The notes: generated by a model from the sequence alone, not told the origin. Shown: positions 12,675 through 27,249, counted from the stretch's first letter. The stretch is 64,000 nt of DNA from Pseudorasbora parva (GCF_024679245.1 NC_090179.1:9854827-9918826), one strand, 5' to 3'. Program-made: numbers and translations.

Positions 12675-13379
12675 TCGTCACCACCTTGGGAATGACGTCA
12701 AACTGAAGACGGTGTTGACTGATCTGCCTGGATCTTCCGACCTTGAGAGCCTCTCCATTGGCTACTTTAGGAGGGAGGTTTGAGAACTCCGAGTTCGGAA
12801 ATGTCCGGAACGCATTACTAGATCCAGAAAGTGCTTTTCAGTTTTATGTGCAACATGCATCAGTGTTGGTGATCGGCCTGCAGGCGTGTCCTGAGGTTCA
12901 TTACTCATGTCTGTATGGGCTTTGAGTCATCGTTTAGTTGAGTATTATGCCATCGCGTCCGTCTACGACACAAACCTCCCTGTCCGATAAACCCACGTTT
13001 TATGGACTGTCAGGCAGACCTGTGATTGTGTGTCATCCAAGCCGTCCTACATGTTTACGAGTGGCCGTAGATCCAATGTTTAACTTTAATATTTCAAGAG
13101 CATGTTTAATATAGCAAATGAAAGCAATCAATATTAACCAAACAGATGGTATTCACAACTGAATGGCATTGGAAGAAAAAAAAAATCCAGCAACTCGCCT
13201 ACTTCAAATCTAAAGAATGAATTTACAAGTCTTAATAGGCTACTTTACGACAGAAACGTAGGCTAATATGTTTTTCTGCCAAAAGAGGTAGCGTAAATAA
13301 TAAATGAACCGGGTTGGAGCACTAAAGCACTTCTCAACGAATGTTGTTATTTTTGCAGTCTAAAAAAGCGTGCCATTTT
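12675..13379. other. Gene-free stretch upstream of CpG-rich block
   Basis: No exon recognised. Base composition becomes steadily richer in CpG towards 13380. Confidence 0.5.
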
Positions 13380-13860
13380 ATGCAACAAACAAATTGAGGC
13401 GAGCAGCGGCGGCCAACATCAATGCCAGGTAACAAAATCTACGCCACTCAAAGCGATACACACAAAAACACAAAGCGCTCACCTTTAGAACAGATTATCC
13501 CACGGGAATGGAATGTCCGACGCCAGTTCTGTGGGATCCGCGGAAGCTGAACGTTCGAAGTGAACTCTCGGGTGGAACTCCAGAACACCGGACGGGTTTC
13601 AATCACAGTAAAGAAGGCAAAAGTAGAGCCCTCTTCTCCTTCAAACGTCCAGTCTTTCGCTCGACAGGTGACCAGCTCTAGTCCGCTTCCTGCTTCTTCT
13701 TTCGGCAGGCTGAGTCAAACAAGCGACCGTTCGATTCTTTTTCCCTGTTTGCTCTGCACTCCCTCCCTTTCCACACGTATCCGCTATTTTGTCAACAGTT
13801 CGCAGACACCCGAACTTCTGAGCAGTGATTTCACCCGGAAATAGACATAATGTAATGCGA
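13380..13860 (-). promoter_or_regulatory. CpG-rich block, candidate promoter and first exon
   Basis: This block is rich in CpG (for example gcgagcagcggcggcc at about 13399) in otherwise CpG-poor DNA. On the minus strand, the sequence ending ctgttctaaag is followed by GTGAGC (plus-strand gctcac at about 13478-13483), a good 5' splice site. No protein family is recognisable in it, so the exon would be noncoding. In human, PIK3CB lies downstream of FOXL2 in the same orientation, and this block lies about 10 kb downstream of foxl2a in the matching orientation. A pik3cb 5' exon is therefore an attractive but unproven reading. Later exons would lie left of the window. Confidence 0.4.
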
Positions 13861-13943
13861 TGACAGTTTACGCAGTCGCGAATGTCTTTAAAGCCGTGTA
13901 AATATCTCCACGCACGCACACTAGGCCTGGCGAACTGCATGCA

Positions 13944-15374
<1,431 letters not shown>

Positions 15375-15377
<3 letters not shown>

Positions 15378-15391
15378 AAGTGCACTGTAAA

Positions 15392-15424
<33 letters not shown>

Positions 15425-15540
15425 AAAAAAAAAATTCAGTTGGCCGAATTGAGATTCTGTGAATTGATGCAACTGAAAATTTAGATGTGATCAGGCACTA
15501 TAAATATTTCAATTGGAGACCTGAATTTTTTTACAGTGTG
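15375..15540. mobile_element. Short MITE with cactgtaaaaaa ends
   Basis: The left end reads cactgtaaaaaa and the right end ttttttacagtgtg, so they are inverted repeats. A (CAA)n tract of about 10 units is inside at 15395-15423. Elements of similar end structure lie around 35060-35300 and 36060-36430. Confidence 0.55.
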
Positions 15541-18500
15541 TAAACAAGTAAGAAAAATGGTTCAGGTCCAAAATTGGTAAGTTGGTAAAAAGATCAAGTA
15601 AAACAGGTTGGGTGACCCCATCCCCAATAATCTGTTTATCAAACTCATTTAACCTGCACAAACCTTTGATGGAAATATGAATGTGGTGTATTACTGCAAC
15701 AAAATCAGTAAAAATAAATAAATAAAAAGTTTAACTATGATGTTTCTATTTTCAGAATTATGTTGTTTTATTTTAGCATAACCCAGCAAAAATAAAAGTG
15801 TGTGGGTGAATGGGACAAGATAAAAACAACCCAATTCTGAGAATGAACACATTTTTACAGATTTTTTTTGCAGTTAGTGCATCATTTTCATGTATTATCG
15901 AAATAGTATGACAATTTTATGACCTCATTATGAAAACTAGCAACAGTTTATGTAATTTTCCTCACTTCATGCATTTTTTCATGGTCAGCTTCCTGTTTGT
16001 TGCCTGCCACGCCCACCTACATGATGTCAAACCAATGAGGGCATCACATTTTGGTTACATCACTGCTAGGGCCCAGCAAAAAAAGTTACAATTTTCACTC
16101 ATTAGGCAAGAAAATAAACTCTGTATAGTTATACTGTCCCATTTGACCTTGTCACCCTTAATTCACCCTATTATCAGAAGGAAATTACTTTAGTTTCCAG
16201 TATTCCAGTATTATAAAAATGATCCACTATTTACAAACATCAGCATTTTCCCATGTATGCCATCATCTTGAAGTTTCGCTGTCCATCATTAGATGTCTTG
16301 GACAGACTTTCCTCATTGTGCTCTTCAGCCGAGCACTTTATAGATGTATTATTATGGTGTTCTGCTGAAGTCATGTAAATCCTGCAGGCTGATACAGTCA
16401 TGTCTGTCATGTTTCAGTTAGAAATGATCGTATCTGAATTTTCCTGATAAGCATTTCTAAACATTCCCGGAACATTCTCCAGTCATTCCTGTGGTGAGCA
16501 GAGGCAGAAATAGGCCTGCTGGAGGAGATCGGGTTTCAAAGCACAAACTCGCTTTTGGTCATCCTACAGATGGCTCCCTACATGTGAGGCTGTGTGTGTG
16601 GTTGTGCTTGTATGCATGAAGGAATGTGTTTGGTATTTATTTAGTGAATAATCATATGTATTATTTTCATCATGATATGCATCCATGAAGTATGTTATTA
16701 ATGTCTGAGAGTTATGAGATCATCTTAGGCTAAAATGTGCCACACACTGGTTCCCATTAAAGGAGTGAAGCCGCAAACAGCATGCTTCCATTATTCACCC
16801 ATTCCATTCTTATTCCATTAAGCATTCGGTTAACGGGATCCAAACCAGCCCGACTCCTAATCTCATCAGCTGTAACCAGACACACATGACACTTGAAAGG
16901 ATCCCCCATGCCTAGGCGTATAATTATGGATATCATAATATAATCATTTGTTTAATTGTGAACCTTGGCCAAGAGGTATGTAATTGCTTGAAAGGACATT
17001 TTTTGCTTCCAAATTAGATTTAGAAGCAAAACTTTAAGATCTCAGTCATAGAAAGGGCGATGCTGAGGTGCTAAACTAGGTAGCTGTAGGTAAATCTGGA
17101 GGAAACTTTCATGGCTTGATTTAGGAGTGAAAGAGAAGCACAATGTAGAGGCTGACATCTTCAATGTCAACCTTCAATAGCCTTCGCTAAAACACCTGTA
17201 GGTTTTACTTTATTTTTTCATTTTTTTTAGTCGAATCACTCACAATGTAAAAGTCAAATGTGAGTAGATCTTAGATGTCGGCACATTTTGCTGATTCAAA
17301 TTCATATAAGTTGTTAATGGGCCTCCTGCTTTTTAATTTTGCCGTTGACATCCATAGATAAACAATATATAAGAATAAGTCTGAATGGTAACATTTTACA
17401 ATACTGGTGCACTAATATGCATTCATTTATGCTTAACTAATGCACAGATAATTTGTAAATTTGTAAATTATTAGTTGAATGTGTCATTGTTTGAATTCCC
17501 TAATAACATAATAGTGTAAATTCATGTGTTAATCAACGCCATACTTTGCATTTCAATTAATTATTAGCTAATTATTTGCTACGGTATAATTATGTTATGA
17601 CTTTACATGTTGAGACACATGACTATTAACTAACTAATTAAAAATGTATTCAGAACCCATAATCACAATGAGATATTACTTAACAATTAGTTAATAATCA
17701 TGTGTCTCGACAAGTAATGTCATGATATAATACACAATGATACCTTTGCAAATCGCTGATAAATTAAAACAGAGAACTGGAAGCTGAAATGCATATACCT
17801 TTGACCGTTGTGGTAACATTATTAGTTAATATAATATGTGATTAGGGTATTAATACATTTATTAGGTGGACTTAACTACTATACTTACATTAACAAATAA
17901 GTGCAATGTACTTATTGTGTTGATATTGCAATGCAAAACACTTTTGCTGAAATTGAGGTGGATACGGGGCAAAGTTAAGGACAGGTGTGGAAAGGGAACT
18001 GTCAACAGTGTTACTACTAAAGAAATTAATTACAGATATTATTATTATTTTACTAAAAGTAATTGAACAGACAAAAACACCAACCCTGGATGTGATCAGC
18101 ATGAAGATGACCTTTTGATTATCTGCAAGCTCTCTGTATATGTAAAGATGTCATTGTTGATATTACATATATTCAGTTTTTCTGAAAAAGTCTGGCATTA
18201 ACATGCATACAATAGCATGATAACATCTGAGTGACCTTGGCTACCCGAGGTCATTCTGGGGTCTCTGCGTGATTTAGCAACAATCTCTCTTCAAAAGGAA
18301 AATGACACATGACTTATTTTTAGCTGACCATTTTTGAACCTTATTATGGACATCTTCATGTCCTTTCTCGGGTGAAGAGGTCGCCCATACAAACTTGTGT
18401 GTGCATTTCCTATTTATAAACGACTGTGGTATATCATAATACACCCCAATAATAATTCTGGCTTAGAAATGCGTATTTAGTGTCATCTATTGTTCATCAA

Positions 18501-18640
18501 AGCCAATAACAGAAAACATCACGTAGGGTGAATCTTCAAGTCAATGTCCAATAAATGAAATGACCACATTTTTGGGGGATTCAGACAAAAATCATGTGCT
18601 TCGTAACAATTGCCGGATTTTGTGCAAATCAAATCTTTGG
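15541..18640. other. Gene-free AT-rich stretch with a degraded repeat
   Basis: About 17388-17830 is bounded by ggtaacattttacaatac and ttgtggtaacattattagtt and contains inverted segments, resembling the fish family with ggtaacac-type ends also glimpsed at 33354 and 38205. No exon was recognised. Confidence 0.4.
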
Positions 18641-18659
18641 CTATTTTCCTGTGTATAGC

Positions 18660-18960
18660 AAACACAGCTGACCCCTCTCGTCTTTTCAATAGGCGCGCGC
18701 GGGGTGATGCGCGCGCGCACTGATGTCCAGTTTAAACCTTTCCCAAGAATTTGGGAAATTCAATTGTATGTCCGAGCATTGGGAAACCGACAACCTGTCT
18801 TGTGACACCAGAGGCCAGGTCATACAGCGGAAACCTCAGGATCATCACACATTCGCGCAAATGCGGGCGCAAGAAGCCCACAAGGACAAGGATGTCGGAT
18901 ATTGCCATCTTTGTTGCCCCACACAAACGCGATGTATCTGACTGCTGTTTACCCAACCAC
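18660..18960. other. GC-rich island with alternating CG tracts
   Basis: Two alternating purine-pyrimidine tracts (gcgcgcgcgg and gcgcgcgcgc) at 18691-18720 could form Z-DNA. The next 240 bp has two overlapping plus-strand frames (72 and 81 codons) and one minus-strand frame, with no recognisable family. It lies between foxl2a and the 13380-13860 CpG block and could be regulatory. No direct evidence. Confidence 0.35.
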
Positions 18961-20400
18961 ACACTCTCAGAAAAAAAGGTACAGTGCTGTCACTGAGGTA
19001 CAAAAAGTGAAAAGGTTCATCTTTGTTCCTTACTCACTCCTAAATGGTAGCCTACATATTAGTATACCTTAAAAGGTACATATCAGTTCTTTAAGCGTGC
19101 GTTTTAGTGCCATAAAGGTACATAGTAGTGTACCTAATCCATATTAGTTGAAAGTAGTAATTTAACATGATGCAGGCTCCACCAGCACGTCAAATTCTGT
19201 TCCTGGAGGACCACAACCCTGCAGAGTTTAGCTCCAACTCTGTTCCAACACACTTAGCAGTTTTCAAATAAATCTAGCTGGGTCTGTGATCGGGTTGGTT
19301 TAATTAGGGTTGAAGCAAAACTCTGCAGGGCTGAGGCCCTCCAGGAACTAAGTTTGACACCCCTGGCTTAGACAGACACCATCGCCTGCCCTGCGCCTCA
19401 CTGCGGTTGGCTACCGTCCACCGTTTATCGCCAGCAGAGCAGCATAAAGATTAACATTTCTGCGACAGAGGCTCATTCATCTCATAATCTCATAAAATAT
19501 CACAATTACACATAAATTAGACAGTTACGATATTTTGCAGCCCTATATGCCTTGTTTAACTTGATATATTTAAAATATTAATTGGCTAAATGATTATTAT
19601 TATGAATAAGTAAATACATTAGGCCTACACTGATTTTTTGGGCCAAAGTGTTTTTGTTTCAAGAGTCATGAAGTGCTGAGACGCCAATCACGCACCTTTT
19701 TCCATAACAGCAGCTACACTCAGAATAAATGAAAATGTCCCTTGTGGGGTACAACTAGGGTAGTATACCCTTGAGATGACATTTTTGTTGTATATTAGTA
19801 CCTCAGAGTAGCAATATTAAGGTACTATGAGCCTTTTTAAAAGTAAAAAGGGTACAACGATGTCCTTTAGGCTGATCAGGGACAAGCTATAAAAAGGTAG
19901 CTACAATGTTTGCAGTGTATAGGCTAAATACTTGTATTGGCTAAATACAATTTGCTTGAAAAACAATTGTTTTTAATATAAATCAACCTATTTTTTTAAA
20001 TACATAAATAGACTCAAATTATGTTATTGTTGTTGCTTTGACGAGGTTCATTGACATATTTTTCCCGTTTTTATTTGTATTTTATTTGATCAGATTGCAG
20101 AGCCATTTGAACATTTCCCCATTTCTGCAGCAGTCATACCAACCAGCAGTTCACTGAAATAAGTGTAGCCTAGCCTAACCTCCACTCGCTGAAAAATTGT
20201 AAAATTTGGGGTACAACAGCTTGGGCAGTACCCTTAAAAATACATATTTGTACCATTTCACCCTTGAAATGGGCATATTAGTACCTTAGAGTAGCAATAT
20301 GTATCTTAAGGTACTACTATGAACCTTCTAGAAAAGGTATACTGCAGTATACTGCACGTATAATTGTTACACATTTTTTGGAAGTGTGTGTAGGCTACTG
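18961..20400. repeat. Cluster of related MITEs rich in GGTAC motifs
   Basis: At least three blocks (about 18961-19160, 19715-19920, 20180-20360) share motifs such as aaaaggtac, ttagtacctta and gtaccattt, and resemble 56990-57229. About 19190-19375 is a separate dispersed repeat with inverted ends, where tcctggaggaccacaaccct pairs with ggctgaggccctccaggaac. No coding content. Confidence 0.5.
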
Positions 20401-20545
20401 AATTTATTTAAACGTATTCATATATTTTTCTGAATTGACATGCAGATAGAATAATAATACATATTATTTTCTGATCGTGTCATATTCTAATATTTAGCAC
20501 TTTGGGATTGTTTTTAACTATGAAAAGGGCTTTACAAATAAAATA

Positions 20546-20546
<1 letters not shown>

Positions 20547-20614
<68 letters not shown>
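20547..20614. repeat. (ATT)n microsatellite
   Basis: About 22 ATT units. A second imperfect ATT tract with TAG interruptions lies at about 20972-21055, and a short AAT tract at about 22529-22580. Confidence 0.93.
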
Positions 20615-20615
<1 letters not shown>

Positions 20616-20970
20616 CAAGTTTAAGTGTAATTTTGCAGCTGTCCTGCAGGAGGCTGCAGGTGTCCGTCTTCTTTCTTCTGAGGTCTCAGTCATACTCCAC
20701 ACAGCGCTTGCAGATCAGCGACGATTATCAAACGTGTTACGATGCTTTCGGTGTTTACAAATTTCTGTACTTTTGATGAATCGAGCAGCGATTGTGTAAA
20801 TTTAAAGTAGGATACAATCTGCACGAATAATATATGCTAAACATATGGATGCATATTTAAAATAGTCAAATAACTTTAACATTTTAAGCCTAGGCTATTA
20901 TTATAACGTTAAGCAAAAAGTTAAGCCCCCAAAGTTAAAATGACAAGTGATTAACAGTTTAGCACTCTAA

Positions 20971-21002
<32 letters not shown>

Positions 21003-22619
21003 CATTATTATTAGTATTAGTATTAGTATTATTAGTATTATTAGTATTATTATTTTAAGCATATTGTTGGCCTACTATTAGAATATAACTGAATAATAAT
21101 TGATTTCTAAATTATTGCATATATAGGAAATGCTAAAGTAGATAGCCAACTCAATGAAACTAAATAAACTAACACGAAAAACATTGTTGTGAATGTAGGC
21201 TATTATATCAGGCAGCTACCTGTGTCCTGTAGATGAACTGCCTTCAGGGTGAACAATACATCTGTGAACAACCCCATTAAATAGATTTAAGGAGGAGAAA
21301 AGTTCTTTTGTGACAACATTCCCCGATGCGCTTTTTGGGCCCCGCACCTTTAGCTCTCACTGGCCCTAAGCATATCCTGCATGCGGGCGCATCATGTGAC
21401 GCACACCTGCGGGACCCTGGAAGACCAGTGGCTGACGGATGGGTGTGGAAAATACACGGTCATTAATACATATAAAAGTCGATCATCCAAATATCTAACA
21501 CAATGTTTAAGATTATATCTGTAATGATTAAAAAAATAAAGAACTGGACAGGCCTACAAACAATGAAAAACAACTTATCAATATAATAATGTTTTTTCCC
21601 CGTCGTATTATTATTGTTATTGTTGTTATTATTTGTTAAAAAAATAAATATAGCTCCATTGTTTTATTCATGTAAATGTTCAAATATCCGCGCAGTCCTA
21701 AAAAAATTAACTAACGGCCTCTATCATTAACTCAACGAGTATTTGAAGCTTTAAAATACTGTTTACTTAACGTTATAGGCCAAAACAACAAAATATGTTT
21801 TCCATAAACACTGAAGAGCTCCATTGACAAGATGAAGGTGTCAGGCACGCCCGCCTTTCAGCGCGCAAACAGAGAATAACGCTTTATATTAACTTTCATT
21901 ATTCACACACATTGCTAAAGTTTCATTATCTATAATTTATTAAGAATTAGCTATTACGTAGAAAAATAGGCTATTTTTATGTGCTCTTAGACTTTCGTTT
22001 ATGTAAAATTTAATCGTGCAAAAACATACATTTTATAACTGGGGCATTTGGTAAAAATTCGATTAGTTTCGATCACCGTCGTTGTGCATTTGGTTTCTCA
22101 AATGTGCATATTCACATATTCAAAAAACGCATACAGCATTATGTGGAAATAATATTACATAATGTAACACATTTTATGTAAAAGCTAAATTTTCCACTTG
22201 CTTTGTATTGTACTGCAATTGTTGGACAAGGCGAAATTATTCATATGAAGCACCAGATGCGGGCAATACGTTTATTTGACAGGGTAATATTTTTTTTATA
22301 TAGGTTTAGGAATCACGAATAGCTTACATTGTACGAAAAACCTTTTTAGATTTTTAGGAATTGTTTTCGACAAAAATTATTTATTCATTTATGCAGGAAC
22401 TTAACTCATTAAACTATATATCAATGCTTGTATGAACGCGAAGAAGGTTAAATATTAGTCGAAGGCCTGAAATGTAGTTGGCTAACCAGTTGCAGCACTC
22501 AAATACACATAGATAATCTTGTTATATAATAATAATAATAATAATAATAGTAATAATAATTTTAATAATAATAACAACAACACAATTATGTAGCCTATAT
22601 AAATTATAAAATCCAAAAT
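20615..22619. other. Gene-free stretch downstream of foxl2a
   Basis: Apart from the trinucleotide tracts it appears largely single copy, with no obvious transposon ends, which differs from most of the window. It could hold conserved noncoding elements. I cannot test conservation. Confidence 0.4.
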
Positions 22620-23299
22620 CAGTGTCATTTTGACAAAGAGTTTATTAAAGAATAAAAAGTAGAGCTATTTAAAAAAAGATCGAAAAGTGCTAGTTAAACA
22701 TGGCCCCAATGTGTCACAGACATTCAAAATATTTCTTTTTTTCTTTTTTTTCTTCTTTTTTTTTTTACAAAGTAAATACAAAACAGTCCAAACTGGCAGT
22801 GCTCTTGCCTCGACGAGACCCTCAGTCACGGAAATAAGAGGCCAAAACACAGGTGTACAGGTTGTGTGTGTGTCTCCATAGAGCTTGGGTTTTTCTACCT
22901 GTCCAGAGCTCCAATGCATCCTTAAACATTCAACAGCACAGAGAATCAAAACATATTATTTTGGGATAGGGTTCAGAACCCAATACTTCACTCCAAAGTC
23001 ACTGACAGAATGTTGTGAACGGTTTCAGGTAAACACGATGCAATTCCATGACGCTGGAGCTGATACCTTCTCCATCATCTTATGACTGAACAGTTTATAC
23101 ACATTCAGAACATAAATGTCCACGAGTCTCCCGCGAAGAAAAAATGTGGCCGTGCTTCCAAAATTTGAGGCTCCTGTAAAAGGTTTTCCCTCGTATAAGA
23201 CCACGCGCAATTTCTGAAATGTCTTTATGCGGACATTAAATACGCTGGACCTTGTTTGTATTGTCTTTAAGCGGGTAAGGTATGTCAATCTGTATATAT
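22620..23299 (-). other. foxl2a: Probable foxl2a 3' UTR
   Basis: It follows the foxl2a stop codon directly. The first minus-strand AATAAA is at 22641-22646 (TTTATT on plus), giving a 3' UTR of roughly 650-680 nt. An A-rich tract on the minus strand lies at about 22737-22767. The end position is inferred from the signal only. Confidence 0.55.
22641..22646 (-). terminator. Candidate polyadenylation signal of foxl2a
   Basis: The plus strand reads TTTATT, so the minus strand reads AATAAA. It is about 650 nt after the foxl2a stop and the first canonical hexamer that I see in that interval. Confidence 0.5.
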
Positions 23300-24220
23300 C
23301 TATATATCAATTCGCGCGTGCAGTGCGGAGTGTTTGCTCTCGTGATCCCAGTACGAGCAGTGCATCATGGAGAGTTCCGCGGGCTGGCGCGAGCAAGCGA
23401 ACTGCAGCCCAGTCCCGTTGCCGGTGGTCACCGGAGGAGGTGCAGCCGTGGCGGGACTCAGCTGCTGCGCGTGAGGGAGCGCGTGAGGGTGCGTGTGGTG
23501 GTGGTGGTGATGGTGGCTCATGCCGTTGTAAGAGTTTACCATGCCCGGAAGACCTATACTCTGCACGCGCGAGTACGGGTTGTACGACGACGGCGCGGAC
23601 AAGCCTTTTACGTTTACGGGACTCACGCTCCCGCTGCTCATCTGACAGGAGGTGTATGGCATGGGCCCAGGAGACCACGAGTTATTGATAAACCCTGACT
23701 GCAGGTATTTGGGCGGGGAGAGGTAACCGTACCCGTCGCCGCCGAAAAGAGATTTGCCAGGCTGGAAATGGGTCGGCGGAGGCCTAAACGGTCTCTTCAT
23801 GCGCCGTCTCCGCCGGTAGTTGCCCTTTTCGAACATATCCTCGCATGCCGGGTCCAGGGTCCAGTAGTTGCCCTTTCGCTCGCCGCCACCCTCCCGAGGC
23901 ACCTTGATGAAGCACTCGTTGAGAGACAGGTTGTGTCGGATGCTGTTCTGCCATCCCTTCTTGTTCTTCTCGTAGAAAGGAAACTTGCTGATGATGTACT
24001 GGTAGATACCGGACAGCGTGAGACGCTTTTCCGAGCTCTCGCGGATCGCCATCGCGATTAACGCCACGTAGGAGTACGGCGGTTTCTGGGTCGGGTCGGA
24101 TTTGTCCGGTCCCTTCTCAGGAGGAGTTTCGTCTTTTGTTCGGTCTTTCTCCGCTGAGCTCGAGGTCGTGTCCATGAGTATCACGCCGTTATTCTCAGGG
24201 CCTGGGTAGGTGGCCATCAT
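23300..24220 (-). CDS. foxl2a: Forkhead box protein L2 (foxl2a type)
   Basis: A single-exon frame of 306 residues encodes a nuclear winged-helix transcription factor, known in vertebrates for granulosa-cell identity and ovary maintenance (activation of aromatase) and for eyelid and pituitary development. I start at the tandem methionines MMATYPGP at 24220, matching the MMA start of vertebrate FOXL2. The nine upstream in-frame codons do not look like FOXL2. The forkhead domain is about residues 46-140 ([10 protein letters not shown] near its start), with recognition helix [13 protein letters not shown] at 92-104 and a basic RRRRRMKR stretch at about 136-143. A seven-histidine run is at 236-242. 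The C-terminus ends [10 protein letters not shown]. The long alanine tract of mammalian FOXL2 is absent, as in other fish. No frameshift or stop. The a-paralogue call is from remembered resemblance to zebrafish foxl2a; family membership is certain. Confidence 0.97.
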   Translation of the reverse strand: MMATYPGPENNGVILMDTTSSSAEKDRTKDETPPEKGPDKSDPTQKPPYSYVALIAMAIRESSEKRLTLSGIYQYIISKFPFYEKNKKGWQNSIRHNLSLNECFIKVPREGGGERKGNYWTLDPACEDMFEKGNYRRRRRMKRPFRPPPTHFQPGKSLFGGDGYGYLSPPKYLQSGFINNSWSPGPMPYTSCQMSSGSVSPVNVKGLSAPSSYNPYSRVQSIGLPGMVNSYNGMSHHHHHHHTHPHALPHAQQLSPATAAPPPVTTGNGTGLQFACSRQPAELSMMHCSYWDHESKHSALHARIDI

Positions 24221-24600
24221 TGCGCACGCAGACCTGCACCAAAACAAAACCTTGCTAATAAAAACAGTTCAGCAATGCAAACTAGCCTTCTGTTGATGGC
24301 AGTCGAACTCGTCCGACGACAATATTGCCAAGAGTTTTTTAGTTTTAAATATAGGCTATATATTTCGTTTCTTCTTTTTGCATGTGTGTCAGTGTTAAAG
24401 GTTTTCGAAAGCTCTTGCGCGTCAGAGTTTCTCCTCAACTGGAGATACCCCTGGAGAAGGAGGGCAAATTGTGGTTTGGATTCTCCGTAAGCCCGCCTTC
24501 TCTTTCCCTCACACACTTCCTCACATTCACACACATTTGATGCGGTAGGGCATAAAGCTTCCTGATTCGTATTCAACTATTTTGCCTCATACCTACCCTC
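24221..24600 (-). promoter_or_regulatory. foxl2a proximal 5' region
   Basis: Two readings fit. In the intronless model, a minus-strand TATA-like stretch (plus-strand aggctatatattt, about 24353-24365) would direct initiation about 110 nt before the start codon. In the spliced model, a minus-strand acceptor ending ttttggtgcag at 24234 opens a coding exon with only 13 nt of 5' UTR. The sequence is compatible with either. Confidence 0.35.
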
Positions 24601-27249
24601 TAAATTCTGAACTATGTCTCTCACCACGTCAATTGAACCAACAACTGGAAACCGACACAGTTTTAGACATAATTAGTTCATATAGCTAACAGGTGCAGGA
24701 GCCGTTTTCGCGCAGTCAGCCCATTTTAAAAATACAACCAGAAATCGCCATCAGAAAAAGCGATTTAATGAAAATGAATTATTACGGTTATTAGCCTACT
24801 ACTAATATTATTTGTTAGTAGCCTTGTAGTTAATACAGCTCATCACCACCAATTAGACCAATATCTTTCAAGTACACCTCCTTTTGGAGTAACTTGAACC
24901 TTACAACATTCATGTTATATTCATATTTAGTGATTTTCTTCCATATCATGATGTGACTTGTATCACTCTTGTATTTGGCTCATACTTGTTTTACATTCTT
25001 GTATTTTTCTGAGTTATTCCTAATATGTCTGGGAATAGTTCTAGTCAAGCATATTTTCAGTAAGTATACCCACTTTTAGTAAGAAAGTCAAGAACATGGG
25101 CCCAAATGATATAAAGGAAAAATCAATCACTCAGCATGGGATGTGTTTTTAAAATGTTTTTATTTATTTTTTGCCTCACAAATGCATCTAGACTAATTCT
25201 GAGTGCGTGTGCATTTAAGGATCTGTATCTGAACAAAACTCTTACAAATGTCAATATTTAGCTGAATATGACAGAATTTACAGCTTCCAGCGCCCAATAA
25301 TTTGTGCATGACCTATGTTAAGTAGCACGTAAATAAATTGACATAACATGACGGATTTCCTCACTTTTTGTTCATAAACTGATGGCAAAACACGATAAGC
25401 GCAAATTAAACGTGATGGTGAAAAAACGGATTTTATAATTCGTAGTCTTTGCATGCCACGCCTACGTACTAGGCTAGTTAAAGTTGAAAGAGTTTAATTT
25501 ATAGCTGCATAAGTCTACTTTACTATTAGCCTATAATTAATAATTATAATTGTAATGACAACATGTTTATTACTAGGCTAATGTGATTCATTTCGCACGT
25601 TTTGATAATACAGTTAAAATATAAATAATAGTATAATACAGCTAACAAATATAAATAATAGGCCTATACAGGTAAAAAACAAACAAACAAAAAAACAGTG
25701 CCAGTGTGCGTAATTCTCCCTAAACATGTATGGTGCTTTTAAAACATGGTTTATGTTTTTTTCACAGGTCAGTGGCTGCCAGGTTTTTAATGCGTCTTGG
25801 CCATTTGCCTATAATACAACATCAAGTGTTTTATCTTCAGCTTTAAAGCGTGTGTCCATGCAGCCAAGTGATATCCGCAGACATCTTTATACAAGCCAAT
25901 TAACCAAATCATGTCACATGACTTACATCGTTAGGTTACTATTCATTTATAATCTCCATCTTAGCCGCAGTTAACAAAAAATAAAAATAAAATAAATAAA
26001 TAAATGAAAGCACACTTTTGCAGATATGTATTTATTTTATTAATGTTTTATTATTATGATTATTGTTGATTTTTGCATTCGCATTCTTTAGCACCGTTTG
26101 TGCTCTGAAGCTGTTATATGCGCTGTGCACTTGTTTGTTAAAAGGCAAAAACGTAATTTAAGATCTTAAAAGCATAGCACACACTATTAAAAAATGGTGC
26201 AGGGGAACCACCTTTAGTGCTACAGTACCATATCTTACCAGCGGCACCTCAGTCATCCCAAAGAACCGGCGAAGAACCGATGAAAAACCACTAAAGCACC
26301 AAGATTTGTGGTTCCCATATTATTACGAGCCAAATAACCACTTTTAGTAGGCTTTTATACAGCACCATTTTTTTTAGAGTGCACAGTATAACATAGTATC
26401 CTACACCACCGTTTAAATAAACATGGGAGAACGTATCATGCATATCATTGCATGATTAAATTCCCCATGGTATTAAAAAAAAATCATGTAAAAGTTGGCA
26501 CTGCAGAAAAAGACGCATCTTAATAATATTAGAGCTGCAATGTCGGAATGTAAAGGTTAAATGTTGTAAAGTATATTATAATTGAGTCTTTATTTTTAAG
26601 TTCCGACATTTACCCAAATAAAACCCAGTTCTCTGTTAACCACCGTTAACCATTTTGCAACTCCATAACAAAATTATTAAAGCAAATATTCGTTATAGGG
26701 TTAAGTGTTAAGTAGCTTGCCTATTTACCTTCTGGGGACATTATTGAGAACATTTCGAAGAGGTTGCAACACGGTTGTGGAAATTAACTTAACTGTCCGC
26801 GTTATGTGTATGCCTATATTGTACACATATTTGTATATTATATGCTACTATACTATATAACTACTAATAGTCTGTAATAATAAAAATAACAAGCCGTTCT
26901 TAGCATATAGCCAATCAGTTACTTTTGAACAACAAAAACATCCTCATCAACAACAACAACAACAACGACAAAAACGTGTGTTTTGATGATCTATGCGAAT
27001 TATGCACTTAAAATGTATCTATATTCGTCCGTGATTTTTTTATTTCTTTAAATGAACAATAGTGACATGTTCAGAAAATTCAGCTGGGAAAACAAAGCAA
27101 TTGCTCTTAAAATATTCTGTCCTGCCATTTTAGAAAAGGCTATAATCGTTTTACCGTTAACATAAGCTAAACAAAATATTTTGTTTCATAAAATATCTAA
27201 ATCACACATTTTCTTTTAAAAATAAATACAGACATTCCTAGTTGTAATA
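24601..27249. other. Gene-free stretch upstream of foxl2a (possible intron)
   Basis: Mostly AT-rich and apparently single copy. One MITE-like block at about 26185-26385 has inverted ends (aaaaaatggtgc and gcaccatttttttt). It would be a 3-kb intron if the upstream noncoding exon proposed at 27256 is real. It may contain ovarian enhancers; nothing specific is visible. Confidence 0.4.

Noticed and set aside
13560..13844. 94-codon plus-strand frame in the CpG-rich block
   Set aside because: No family resemblance; the CpG richness itself keeps frames open, and the splice donor favours the minus strand.
23227..24061. Plus-strand frames of 97-153 codons over foxl2a
   Set aside because: Antisense shadows caused by the GC-rich forkhead coding exon.
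24221..24247. Nine-codon N-terminal extension of foxl2a (MFWCRSACA)
   Set aside because: Vertebrate FOXL2 starts at MMA, which is present at 24220; the extension crosses the possible splice acceptor.
24217..24576. 119-codon minus-strand frame upstream of foxl2a
   Set aside because: Different frame from the forkhead protein, no recognisable domain; probably 5' noncoding sequence.
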